From: Petunia secreta
Lineage: Eukaryota > Streptophyta > Magnoliopsida > Solanales > Solanaceae
Direction: 5' to 3'
DNA length: 64,000 nt
NCBI GenBank assembly: GCA_029990175.1
Contig: JARKIP010000021.1
Coordinates: 22,697,501-22,761,500 of the forward strand
Numbering within the stretch: the first letter of the stretch is position 1; every line of letters starts with the position of its first letter. Both the position numbers and the translations under genes were made by a program. The notes under the pieces are model-generated. The model worked only from the letters and a program-made list of their open reading frames with translations. It searched no databases and had not been told where the DNA came from. Shown piece by piece: positions 44,480 to 55,336 of the stretch.

Positions 44480-45125
44480 TTGAACCTGTTAGTTTTTAGG
44501 GGCATAAGTGAGATATTTTTTTGACGATAAGGGTATGTTTGACACCGTTTTGAAATATAGGGTAAAATTGACCCATATCTAATAGTTGAGGGGAAATTTT
44601 GGCCCTTCTCCGTTAATTAATTACTAATAATCATGTTATAGGATCGACAGAGCAAGTGTTAACAATCACTTTAATAAAATTTAAATAAGCAAAAATATAG
44701 TACGACCTTTAATCTCAACAAGTACCTAATCTGAACTTAAAATTCATTTCAATTGTGGTTAATGAAAAGGGAATCCTAATTCCAAAAGTTCTTGAATCGG
44801 CTTCATATATCAATTGTAGGGTTATGACCTTACGATGAGTATCAACAACACCATTTCATATCACGCGTACCTTAGCAATAAAAGTTATAGATCTCTTATC
44901 TACGGTGGTGACCATGACTTAAGTATACCATATCAGTCTACTCAATTATGGATAAGATCATTAAACTGCTCCATTGTTTCTCAACTGGAGGCCATGGACA
45001 TATGATGGTCAAATTGCAGGGTGGGTTCACAAAATTGATATCCTTCTAGTTTTATGTTTGAGACTTAGCACTAGATCTTCTACTATTTAATATGTTTCTT
45101 TCATAATGATCATCATATATATAGG

Positions 45126-45682
45126 TGTATGGGCCTAAATCGTTTTTAGGTACACAAATCGAATTTGGATTCGAATATAAGCAAATCTTTGTATCAAAGC
45201 GGTAAATAATACACGAAATAGACGAAAATGCGTAAAACAACTTGCTTTCAATATATAAATGTTCAGTACAGATTTGGACAGAGTTTTGGTATGTATTTCT
45301 GGATGCCTATAATACAAAATGAGCTTCTATTTATAGGCCTAGGGAGCTTGCCCACGTTCTCCATCATCAGTTTGCACTCCTCCCACGATCTGATCAGCAA
45401 CATGAATGGGTTAGTGGAGCGGAGTAATGGGCTGCAAAGCCGTTGGGACCGAGGTGGTAACCGAAGCCTTGCCACAAGGCTTCGGTCATCTGACCTTACT
45501 ATCCGAATAGGGTGCCGTGCCCCCGAAGTTCAGGACTTAATTTCTCTTCGGTCGCGCCTTCGGGCGTTGACCTAGGTGGTTCAGCCACGATCGATTATTT
45601 TTCCTTCGGAGCGCCAGCTCATTTTTTCTTCGGTCTACCAACTCGGGGTGTTGACCGAAGACGATAATTTTTGCCCAATACA
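45126..45682 (-). repeat. 3' LTR of the Tat-lineage element
   Basis: 557 bp, starting TGTATGGGCC and ending CAATACA on the + strand. Differences from 55337-55893 are at three places (ttatag/tatatag, catcatc/catcacc, ctcattt/ctcgttt). Confidence 0.95.
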
Positions 45683-45920
45683 GATAGTCCCCCCACTCCT
45701 CGGTAGACGCCGAAGTCGCCGAGGAGTGGAATGAGTTTGAGCGGGAAGTCGACGTGGCAAAACCCTATCCACGAATTTTCAAAAAGTTGCGCATCTGTAG
45801 GGTCGCCGTTCTGCGTTACGTGGCGGCTCGCGATAGGTCTCTGAACGGTCACGCCGTCTTTTTGTTTTCTCCAACGTCTCAGTCATCATTAGCTTCACCT
45901 ACTTGCACGTGTACAAACAC

Positions 45921-45928
45921 TATAAATA
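45921..45928 (+). promoter_or_regulatory. TATA box for the antisense gene
   Basis: TATAAATA lies 135-142 bp before the ATG at 46063 in a 5' leader-like stretch rich in C and T. It is the only good TATA in this position and faces the antisense gene. Confidence 0.55.
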
Positions 45929-46062
45929 CTTCACTCCTGCCCTTTTCATCTTCACTTAACATTTTGCTTTGAGAAGAAGAATAACAGACTCTTTCGGCCG
46001 TAATTATCACCACCATTTCTTTCATCCAAAACTTCTCTCTCTCTTGTTCTCTGACTCCCAAC

Positions 46063-48939
46063 ATGTCTACCAATGTTTCTGCTACCATTTCTGGTCAAGG
46101 CTCAAGCGATTCCGGCGAAAGAGCGGAACGTTTTGCGGCCATGGCAGTGAATGATGAAGCTGTTCCCTCTGTGCCATCATTGCAGGTGGCTGGAGCGGGA
46201 GACGGTGGCGAAGCCACGTCGGCTGCTCCCACTCCCTTGAGACGTAAAACGAAAGCGGGTCGCGGCTCAGCTGAGGTCAGCGAGTACGTGGACTTGGATG
46301 TGGGTGACGACATCGAGGGTGGCGATGCCACTGATGTGAGAGAGGTGGGTGGCTCGGTCGGAGCGGCCGAGGTGAGCGAGATTAGTGGCTCGAAGGGGGA
46401 GACCGAGGTGGGCCCTTCGAAGAAGTCAAAGAGGAAAATTCCACTCGATGTGGAGATTGACCCTCGGTTGGTCATCCCCTCGAGATTTAACAATGAAAAA
46501 GACCTGAAGGTCCACGCCCAGTCGGATGCTCAGAAGGGGAAGAAAAGGAACATCCCCGTTCACGTTACCCCGAGCATCATAACCGAGGAAAGGATTGCAG
46601 CGGTTCGGGCAGACTGCCGCTGGAGCCCCGAAGTGGAGATTAGGATCCCGGCGCCTGGCTCGGCCGCGTCTACGCATGTTGAAGGATATTCCTCGGTTTT
46701 TACTTACCCTTTCACCATAGGTTTTGATTTGCCTGTGCACCCCATAATTGACACGTTTTGCAGATCATACAACCTCTGCCTTGCTCAACTTGGGCCCGGG
46801 GTTTGGAGGGTCGTCCAAGCCCTCGAGTATTTGAGTGACGCCGCGGGGTTGCCTTTTACTTTTCAACACTTGATTTCGCTCTACTACCCCTATTTCCACA
46901 AAGCCGGGGTGGTCGCTCTCTTGCCTCGGGGCTCATATGCAATTTTAAGCAAGAGCGAGGACCATGGGGATCGAGGGTGGAACGATCGGTTCGTGCTCAT
47001 TCCCACGAGTCTGTTGTCTGCCGAGCCTGGCTTCCCCGAGGCGTGGAATGCCCAGCGTGAGTGCTTACTTCCATTCTTCCTTTGGCTTGAGATTATCGCA
47101 ACTATTAACCGACCTCTTCTTTGACTTGCAACTGAAAAAGTGGAGGTTGAGCCTCCGAATAACCTGCTCGGGTGGGTGACCGAGGTCATGCAGCCGAAAA
47201 AACGCCCCGAACGGCAGTGGATGGTGCTAGCCGCTTTGCCAGAGAACCGATGGGCGTGCAAGAGGCACGGTGAGTCGTTGTCGACTTCGAGTTGCTAGAT
47301 TTTACTTTAAATTATTTAACTAACTTTTCCATTTTATTTACATAGGTCTCCCCAGCAAGGCCGTGAGAGAGGTTGACGAGGAGGAGGAAGCCGAGGTGGA
47401 GGCGGAGGGCGGAGAGAGAGAGAGAGAGGAAACAAGAGAGCGAAGAGAAGTGAGAAATTGGTGACCGACGTCACCGAGGGGGTCGCCAAGATGGCGGCAA
47501 TGGCGAAAAAGCTTATCGAGGAGAAGAAAACTAAAGCCTCTTCGAGCCAAGGGGCTTCACAAGGTGAAATTTTCTTGGGTAGGTTTTCTTGTGTTTCCAC
47601 TGCCACTCGTACTTGCGTTAGGCACATTGCTTCTCTTCCTACCTCAGGTGCTAAGAGGAAAAGGGTGAACTCGAAGCGGGCCGCCACAGCGAAAGGTCCT
47701 CGAGTTGAAGAGGTCGCTGCCCCCGTTGCTGAAGCTCTGATCACTAAACGTCGGGGGCTCGTTGACGTGCCCAGCGATGAGGAGCTCCCCCCTCTGGTTC
47801 CCGAGGAGAGGCCAGATCCAGTCCCCGAGCCTGTTCCAGAAGCGAGGGCTGAAGTGGGCGGATCAACCGGGGTCATTCACGTGGAGGAATCTGACCAAGA
47901 GGCCGCAAAGAGAAAGGGTAAGGCGAAGGCGAGTGGAGGGTTGATCAAAAACATGGTCAAAGCTTCAAGAGATTCCTCGAAGCCCACCAACATTGCGGCT
48001 CGGGCTCTGGAGATATATCCCGATGCTAACTTGTTGGATGCCACGAAAGAGGATATCCTGTCTCTTGACAGCCTGCTCGGGCCAGCTGAAGCTCATGCCC
48101 TTCGGAATCTCAATCCCATGAGTTTGATGGGTGTTTCAGCCGCTTCTGCTCTTCAGGTAAGTTTTAGTGTCCTTTTAACATAGTATGCCTTACCAGACTT
48201 CGAGTGCTGACATACGTTTCAAACGCAGAGCCTTATCCTCGCGCTGCAAGCTGTTCACCTCGAACGGGATCGAGCCCAGGAACTTCAAGCAGCTGCTACC
48301 GCCTGGGATGGTCAGAAAAAGGTTCTCAAAGGGCAGGTCGCCGAGTTGGAAGCTCGGTTCGCAATCCTGAGTAGTGAGTTGGAGCGCGCCAACAAGGTAG
48401 CGGCAAAAGCTGAGGACGACCTTCGGGCGGTTGCAGAATCCTCCGAGGCTCGTGTTCGAGCTGCAACGGACGTGTTTACGGCCGAACGCTCGAGGCTCAG
48501 TCTTGAGAATGCCCGCCTTGAAGCTGAATTGTTCAGGGCAAAGACCGAAGTTCTTGAGGCGGGGGAGAGATATCGTGGCAAGCTCGGGGAATATAACGCC
48601 AAACTTCTTGAGCTGCAAGGCCAAGTGGATGAAGTGCCAGCCCTTCGGGGCAAGATATCCAAGCTTGAAAGGCGGGTTGCCCACCTTAACGAGCGGGCCG
48701 AGGTTAGATCAACAAGGGCCAAATTTGAAGAAACATGGGCCGTGGTCAAGACCAGGCTCGGTGCCCTCGAGCAGGTTCAGGCCGGGCAGATCGTGCTTGA
48801 GGACGAGATTGTCAAAGCAAGGGAGGCTGCCGCCGAGGCCCAAAGAATTGTGGATGAACTCCCCTCAAGTGAAGGATCAGATGATGAGAGCGACAATGCC
48901 GAAGAGGGCAGTGGAGATGCCGATGGGGCGTTTCCTTAG
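46063..48939 (+). pseudogene. Five-exon antisense ORF of the Tat element ('putative gypsy-type transposon' domain)
   Basis: Proposed exons: 46063-47056, 47141-47269, 47346-47563, 47648-48156, 48229-48939. All introns have GT-AG ends and are short (72-84 bp). The N-terminal part is acidic and low-complexity. Around residues 200-330 is a folded domain (VEGYSSVFTYPFTIGFDLPV, LEYLSDAAGLPFTFQHLISL) of the type called Transposase_28 / 'putative gypsy type transposon' in Pfam. A basic linker follows (KRKRVNSKRAATAKGPR), then a long Ala/Glu/Arg coiled coil in exon 5 and an acidic tail ending FP and TAG. The summed exon length is 2 nt off a multiple of three. The offset arises at a (GA)n run in exon 3 (47411-47428), after which the frame stops at 47462, so this copy is probably broken there. 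AATAAA is at 49136. The function is unknown. It lies opposite to the element's own coding strand. Confidence 0.7.
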
Positions 48940-49675
48940 TAAGCTTTTGATGTCTTTCATTTTTGAGGCCTTCGTGCCTTTTTTTTTTTTGGATGTTGGC
49001 CTTCGGGCCTTTGTATTTATGTTTGACCCTCGGGTCATTTTTGGATGTATATAGCTTCAGCCTTCGGGCTTTTAATGAAAGATCGCTTTGTGAAATTTGC
49101 GTGTTGATTTTTCATGTGTACCGAACACTTTTGAAAATAAATGATATGCTTGCAAGATTTTAAGCAAAATTTGACCGATGCGAACTTAGGACGACGTCTC
49201 GTCCTCGAGTCGATGCATTGCGCGACTCAATTAATGACACATGGATAGAATGAGAGTACCCGAAGTCGCTTTATTAATATCAACGAGCCAAAAGGCTATG
49301 TACATAAAACCAAGTCGGGACGGACCTTGGGTAAAAAACGAATTAACGAACTTCAAACTAAAACATGCCGCTATCGGGCTAATTTACAATGTACTAAATC
49401 TAGTCCTCGGGCATCAGTCCCCGGTTGTCGGATAGATAAGCTTCGGTTGGGAGGTTCGATGTCGACCTCGGTGTCAACCCTTCTCACTCCCCCCAGTGTT
49501 CGGTTGTGAATCTCGATGAAGATCCGAGCACTGGAATCGGTTCGGTTTGCTTCCTGAAAAGGTTGAGCAAAAAGGTGGAACGAGGAGTAAGTTAGTACAT
49601 TGTTTATCAATGCCATGGGAGCGTTGTTCGGCTCGAGGCTGTTTAGTTGATAGAATTAAAGGATATTTACCTTGG
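48940..49675. other. Gap between convergent antisense gene and pol
   Basis: 3' ends of both strands meet here. It holds repeated 'ccttcgggcctttg'-like strings at about 48967-49070, poly(A)-signal-like aataaa at 49136 for the + gene, and no ORF of note. Confidence 0.5.
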
Positions 49676-52600
49676 CTAAAAGTAGTATCGCTTCAGATGA
49701 GAGATGTTCCAGTTCAGCGGTTCGGGTTCGCCTTGAAGAGACTCGATTTGATAAGAGCCTTTTCCAACAATTGTTTTGACCCTGTAGGGCCCTTCCCAAT
49801 TTGCGATAAGCTTTCCCCCGTTGTCCTCCTTTGTTGACTGATTCACGGTTTTCAACACATAATCTCCCACCTTGAAGTCCCTAAATTTAGCTTTCCTGTT
49901 GAGGTACGCTTCGATCTGTCTTTTTTGGGCAACAAGCCGAACCAAAGCTAATTCTCTCTTCTCTTCGAGCAAGTCTAGCTCAATGCGCATCGCCTCTTGG
50001 TTGGCATCTTCGGTTGTGTGAGCATACCGAAGGCTTGGTTCGCCCACTTCTACTGGGATGAGAGAGTCCATGCCATAGGCTAATGAAAAAGGGGTCTCAC
50101 CGGTGCTGTTCTTCTCCGTTGTTCGCATGGCCCACAGAACCCCGGGTAACTCCTCGGGCCAAGGGCCTTTCTTCTCATCGAGTCGCTTCTTCAAATTCTC
50201 AATTATGATCCTGTTTGAAGACTCGGCCTGGCCATTAGCACTTGGATGGTAGGGGGTCGAGGCTATCCTTTTGATTCCCCATTGTTTAAAAAAGTCAGTG
50301 ATAGCCGCCCCCATGAATTGTTTGCCATTGTCGCAAGCGATTTCTTTTGGGACGCCGAACCTGTAGATGATATTCTTTTTGATGAAGTCGATTACATGCT
50401 TCTGTTTTACCTCGGTGAGAGCTGCGGCTTCCACCCATTTTGTGAAGTAATCAGTCAACACCAAGATGAATCGAACACCACCTTTTCCTTTGGGTAGTGG
50501 TCCGACAACGTCCATTCCCCATTTCATGAAGGGCCATGGTGATACTACCGAGTGTAGAGGCTCGGCCTGTTGGTGGATCATTTGCCCATGGCGCTGGCAC
50601 TTGTCACACTTTTGCACGAAGGCCTTTACATCGGCGCTAATGGTGGGCCAATAATACCCAGCTCTTAACAATTTACGCACCAACGATTTTCCCCCCGAGT
50701 GATTTCCACACTCGCCTTCGTGTACTTCGGCCATCACGTACCTCGCCTCATCGGGGCCCAAGCATTTGGCCATCGGGCCGCAGTACAACCTCTTATATAA
50801 ATTGCCTTCGATCATGTGATACGAGGCTGCTTGGGTCCTTAGCTTTTTCGCTTCTTTCTTATCTTGGGGGACAGTCCCCGAGTCGAAGTAGGTGATGAAC
50901 TTACTTCGCCAATCCCATCGATTGTCCACCGAATTGACTTGCAACTTCATCTCTCTCATTTGTGCGGACAACAACCGAACCACGGAGTCAGTCCCCGAGT
51001 GAACTTCGTCAACAGCCGAACCAAGATTTGCCAAGGCGTCAGCCTCGGTATTCTCTTCCCGAGGTACTTGTTTGATACTCTATTCTTGGAATTGGGCTAG
51101 GACCCTCTGTGCCCGATCCAAGTATAGCTGCATTCTGGGCTCTCGAGCCGTATAATCGCCGAGGATCTGGTTGACCACCAATTGTGAATCACATCTTAAT
51201 TCGATTCTATCAACCCCCATTTCTTTAGCTAGCTCTAAGCCCGCTAGAGCCGCTTCGTATTCTGCTTCGTTGTTGGTGACTTTTTTGAATCGAACCGAAT
51301 GCCTAATCTTCTCCCCGGTGGGTGCCCTCAACACAATGCCTAAACCCAAGCCTTTTGAATTCGTTGCCCCATCGGTGTGCAGTACCCACAGCCCCGAAGG
51401 GGGTCCCTTCGCCTTGGAGCTTTCCTTTTCAACCTCGGGCAGTATCCCAATGCTGAAATCAGTCACGAAGTCTGCCAGGACTTGAGACTTGATGGCAGTT
51501 CGGGGTTGATAAGTGATGTCATACTCACTCAGCTCAACCGCCCATTTGGCCAACCTCCCCGATAACTCAGGCTTATGCAATATATTTCTCAAGGGGAAGG
51601 TTGAAACTACCGCTATTGGGTGACATTGAAAATAGGGCCGTAGTTTCCGAGCAGTAATGAGTACAGCAAGTGCTAATTTTTCCAAGTGTGGGTACCTGGT
51701 TTCAGCATCAAGGAGTGTCTTGCTCACATAATAGATGGGCTGCTGCTTGCCATCTTCTTCCCGAACCAGCACGGCACTCACTGACACCTCGGACACTGCC
51801 AAATAGACAAGCAATGTTTCCCCTTCTTTTGACTTGGCAAGCAACGGTGCGTTAGCCAAATATTGTTTCAAGTCTTTCAACGCTTGTTTGCACTCCGGTG
51901 TCCACTCGAAGTGATTATTTTTTCTCAAAACGGAGAAGAATTTGTGGCATCGCTCCGAGGACTTTGAGATAAAGCGACTCAAGGCAGCGATTCGGCCAGT
52001 CAAGCGTTGAACTTCTTTTACCCCGGTAAGCTCCTCGGGGATTTCCTCAATTGCTCTGATTTTATCTGGGTTAGCTTCGATTCCCCGCTCGGAGACAATA
52101 AATCCCAAAAACTTGCCTGATCCCACGCCGAAGGCGCACTTCTCAGGATTCAGTTTCATACCGTATTGTCTCAACACAGCAAAAGCTTCCCTCAGATGAT
52201 TCAAATGATCCTCCATTCGGATCGATTTGATTAACATGTCGTCTATGTAGACTTCCATAGACTTCCCGATGTACTCCTTGAACATGCGACATACCAACCT
52301 TTGGTAGGTCGCCCCAGCGTTCTTCAAACCGAAGGGCATCACTTTATAGCAAAAGGTGCCTCGGTCAGTGATGAACGAGGTCTTTTTTTCGTCCTTTGGG
52401 TCCATGAGGATCTGATTGTAGCCCGAGTACGCATCCAAGAAGGTTAATAGTTTATGTCCAGCCGTGGAGTCTATTAACCTATCTATCTGAGGCAATAGAT
52501 AAGAATCTTTGGGGCAAGCTTTGTTCAAATCAGTGTAGTCAACGCACATTCTCCACTTGCCATTCTTTTTCGGCACGACCACAACATTGGCTAGCCACTC

Positions 52601-53020
52601 GGGGTATTTCACTTCTCTAATGAAACCATTCTCCTGCAGCTGGGTGGTTTCGTCCTCGATCGCCTCCTTTTTTACTCCGGCGTGTGGCCTTTTCTTCTAT
52701 TTTACCGGGGTAAATTTTGGGTCCACATTCAGTTTGTGGGTCATGATCTCCGGATCGATACCCGTCATGTCTGAATGGGCCCAAGCAAAACAGTCATGGT
52801 TGGACCTTAAAACTTCCATAATCGCCTCTTTCGACTCGGGGTCCAACTCCGAGCCGATGTGTACCTTCCTCTCTGGGAATTCCTTCAATAGAGTGAAAGA
52901 ATCCAGCTCTTCGATAGTTGAGTCCTCGGCCTTTTGCTTCCGAGGCTCTTGCACGCACGCCGGGATCTTTTCAATTTCACTTTGGAGGCTCGCCTCGCTC
53001 GACCCCGGCTGCGTTGGTTG
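49676..53020 (-). pseudogene. Tat-lineage pol: RT, two RNase H domains, integrase, with two in-frame TAGs
   Basis: Pol continues in the same frame as gag. RT has KYPEWLANVVVVPKKNGKWR and VDYTDLNKACPKDSY, then the catalytic MEVYIDDMLIKS. A degenerate first RNase H (YYVSKTLLDAETRYPHLEKL) is followed by a second, plant-type RNase H (LWVLHTDGATNSKG, TNNEAEYEAALAGLELA, LRCDSQLVV), the Tat hallmark. Integrase has the HHCC zinc region (HEGECGNHSGG, CDKCQRHG) and a complete D-D-E set (GMDVVGPLP, IACDNGKQF, NGQAESSNR), and ends near LNWNISHLKRYYF. TAG codons at 52697-52699 (before RT) and 51080-51082 (in the second RNase H) interrupt it. No frameshift is seen over 3.3 kb. Confidence 0.9.
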
Positions 53021-55246
53021 CTATTTTTTTGGCCCGCTCGGGGCGACTCCGCTTTTTAATGCGACCGAGTAGCACTCCCTAACTACTCGTTGTTCCCCCC
53101 TAATTGATCGAACTCCCCAAGGCGTTGGGAATTTGATCACTTGGTGTAAAGTGGAGGGAACGGCCTCCATGGAGTGGATCCACGGCCTTCCGAGGATCAC
53201 ATTGTAAGCCAGATCCTCGGGCATAACTTGGAACAGCGTCTCCTTGGTGACTCCCTCGGCGAACGTCTTTAAGGTGATTTCGCCCAACGTTTTCTCAGTC
53301 GAATTGTTGAAGCCAGCCAACACTGTTGATTTGGGAATAATCTCCCCTTTTAGCCACATTTGCTTAATGGCCCCGTAGCTGATGATATTCACTGAGCTGC
53401 CGGGGTCGATCAAGACTCTTTTGATATCGGAGTCGTTGATCCTGAGCATGATGACTAGAGCATCGTGATGGGGGAACATCATCCCATCACAGTCATCCTC
53501 GTCGAAGACGATATCTTTGCCCGAGCCACCTATTCGAGTCCTCTTCTCCATGGTGATTGAGAGCTTAACAAACTTCTTGGCTGCGGCGAAGTTTACGCCG
53601 TTTACTTCTGACCCCCCGGTTATAACGTTCACCACTCTTTCAGGGGGTGGGGCTCGAGGTGGTCCTTCACTTCGATTTTTGGAAAAATTTTCTTTCCCCT
53701 TGTCAGTGAGGAACTGAGCCAAGACTCCTTTTTTCAGCAGATGAGCTACCTCGAGGCGCAAAGCTTTGCAGTCCTCGGTTCTGTGACCATAATCTGCGTG
53801 AAACTTGCAACGTAGATTGTGATCTCTCTTGTCTGCCGGGGTTCTCATGTCTTTGGGGACCCTCACCCCGGCTGTCCCTTTGACAACGTCGACCAGCTCC
53901 GAGGTCGAAATGTTAAAGTTGTAATCCTGGATCCGTGGCAGATCCTTTCTTGGGACCGAAGCGGAGCTCGAGGGATTCCTTTGGTTCACGTTGGCTTGAA
54001 CCTTCCCTCCAAGCCTCTGGCTTATATGAGTGGTTGGGTATGAGTTACCGGGGTTGTTTCCCAACCTTTGACTAACATGTTGCCTGGGCGAGGTGTAAGG
54101 TTCATACCTCCCCTTTGAATTATTTCGCGGCGCGTCGGCGCGGTTCGAAGTATCACCTCGGTTGTTGTAGTTGTAACCTCGGTTTTTGAATTCTGCTTCC
54201 TCCAATCTGATCTTGGAGTAAGCGCGTCTATGCAGATCCTCCCATGTCAGGACCTGATACTGCTGCAATTCTTTACGCAATTCAGCTGCAGCGCCAGAAT
54301 TGCGGCTATTGATACTCTTTTCAAAGGCCATGATGGCCAGGGTGTCATCCATCCGAGGCAATTCCATGCGCTCAGCGTGGAATCGCTCGAGAAATTCTTT
54401 AAGAGGCTCGCCGGGCCACTGCTTCACTTCACATATATCCTCCTTCCTCTGGAGGATCTTTTGCGCGCCGGTGTGAGCTTTGACAAAGGCGCTGGATAGT
54501 TCTTTGAACGAGGAGATTGACCCCGGTGGCAAGCATAAATACCACCGAAGGGCACCCTTTTCTAACGAACTACCAAACTTCTTTAAGAACATGGACTCGA
54601 GCTGTGTGGACGTCAAGTCGTTGCTCTTTACCATGGACATGTATTCCCTAACATGCTCCTTGGGATCAGTTGTCCCATCATACTTTTTGAGGAACATGAG
54701 TTTGAAACCCACGGGAGTTGGAGCCGGCGCTGCCTCGGGCTTATAGGGCTGTTCCCTATATTGCTCGATGTCAAGATCATCTTGCTCCTTGCTTATCCCC
54801 GGTACGCGCTCGAGGCATTTTTCGACGCGCGCCTCGATGCGAGCCTCGATTTCTCTACTCATTCTTTCAACGTCGACCGAGGACGTTGTCTCTGCCACGG
54901 TGGGAACCGTCCCGAAGTGTGGCATGGAAGATGGGTTATTCCCCGAGCCCCCAGACGTGGCTCCATTGTGAGGTCCCCCTGTTGTCGCGCCCGGAGGAAC
55001 GAAAGGCGGGGTGCCTCCACCAGGAGCCGAAGGCTGGGTGCCGTTTGGGGCGGCGCTGTTTCTCACTTCCAGCGAAGCGCGAAACTCGGCGTTGATACTA
55101 GCCTGCTCATCCTGCTTACTTTGGAGAGCTTTTAGTGTGGTGACAACATACATTTGAAATTCTTCGGTTGTCATTGGGGTGAAGGGTTGTTGGTTCGTCG
55201 GAACGTCAACCCGATCACCATTACCGCCACTGTTGCTATCAGCCAT
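53021..55246 (-). CDS. Tat-lineage gag-protease polyprotein, 741 aa
   Basis: The ATG at 55246 follows 70 bp after the primer site. The N-terminus is Gly/Pro/Asn-rich. The gag core lies at about residues 190-340 (YDGTTDPKEHVREYMSMV, GALRWYLCLPPGSISSFKEL). A basic Arg/Asn-rich part is followed by the modified zinc motif CKFHADYGHRTEDC. The aspartic protease follows at about residue 614 with VLIDPGSSVNIISYG, a DPGS active site instead of the usual D-S/T-G, and the ILGRPWIH flap region later. It ends PSGPKK then TAG CAA CCA. That stop context fits the leaky CAR-YYA readthrough type known from plant RNA viruses, and pol follows in the same frame. Confidence 0.9.
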   Translation of the reverse strand: MADSNSGGNGDRVDVPTNQQPFTPMTTEEFQMYVVTTLKALQSKQDEQASINAEFRASLEVRNSAAPNGTQPSAPGGGTPPFVPPGATTGGPHNGATSGGSGNNPSSMPHFGTVPTVAETTSSVDVERMSREIEARIEARVEKCLERVPGISKEQDDLDIEQYREQPYKPEAAPAPTPVGFKLMFLKKYDGTTDPKEHVREYMSMVKSNDLTSTQLESMFLKKFGSSLEKGALRWYLCLPPGSISSFKELSSAFVKAHTGAQKILQRKEDICEVKQWPGEPLKEFLERFHAERMELPRMDDTLAIMAFEKSINSRNSGAAAELRKELQQYQVLTWEDLHRRAYSKIRLEEAEFKNRGYNYNNRGDTSNRADAPRNNSKGRYEPYTSPRQHVSQRLGNNPGNSYPTTHISQRLGGKVQANVNQRNPSSSASVPRKDLPRIQDYNFNISTSELVDVVKGTAGVRVPKDMRTPADKRDHNLRCKFHADYGHRTEDCKALRLEVAHLLKKGVLAQFLTDKGKENFSKNRSEGPPRAPPPERVVNVITGGSEVNGVNFAAAKKFVKLSITMEKRTRIGGSGKDIVFDEDDCDGMMFPHHDALVIMLRINDSDIKRVLIDPGSSVNIISYGAIKQMWLKGEIIPKSTVLAGFNNSTEKTLGEITLKTFAEGVTKETLFQVMPEDLAYNVILGRPWIHSMEAVPSTLHQVIKFPTPWGVRSIRGEQRVVRECYSVALKSGVAPSGPKK

Positions 55247-55315
55247 GACGTTGGGTCACAAATTTCTTGACGTAAAATGGATTTTGAACTTTGGAACAAA
55301 GTGTTATTGCTTATA

Positions 55316-55333
55316 TCCCCACAGACGACGCCA
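55316..55333 (-). promoter_or_regulatory. Primer binding site of the Tat-lineage element
   Basis: The minus strand reads TGGCGTCGTCTGTGGGGA, three bases inside the 5' LTR. It is of the TGGCG type used by Tat and Athila elements. I do not assign the tRNA. Confidence 0.7.
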
Positions 55334-55336
55334 ATT

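Larger units (their letters stand above)
42975..44612. mobile_element. Mutator-like element with long terminal inverted repeats
   Basis: The 9-bp duplication TTAATTAAT flanks the element perfectly (42966-42974 and 44613-44621). The ends are CGGAAAAGGGCCAAAATTGC and, inverted, CGGAGAAGGGCCAAAATTTC. The inverted repeats run about 125 bp (42975-43100 and 44487-44612). No transposase was found. Two smaller elements are nested inside (43133-43513 and 44259-44479). The remaining unique part (43514-44258) has no clear ORF but may be captured sequence. Confidence 0.8.

Noticed and set aside
46095..47876. Minus-strand ORFs of 104-180 aa opposite the antisense gene
   Set aside because: They are shadows of the GC-biased + strand exons, with Ser/Pro/Arg-rich translations and no domain.
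54480..55135. Plus-strand ORFs up to 160 aa over the Tat gag
   Set aside because: Shadows of the real minus-strand gag frame.
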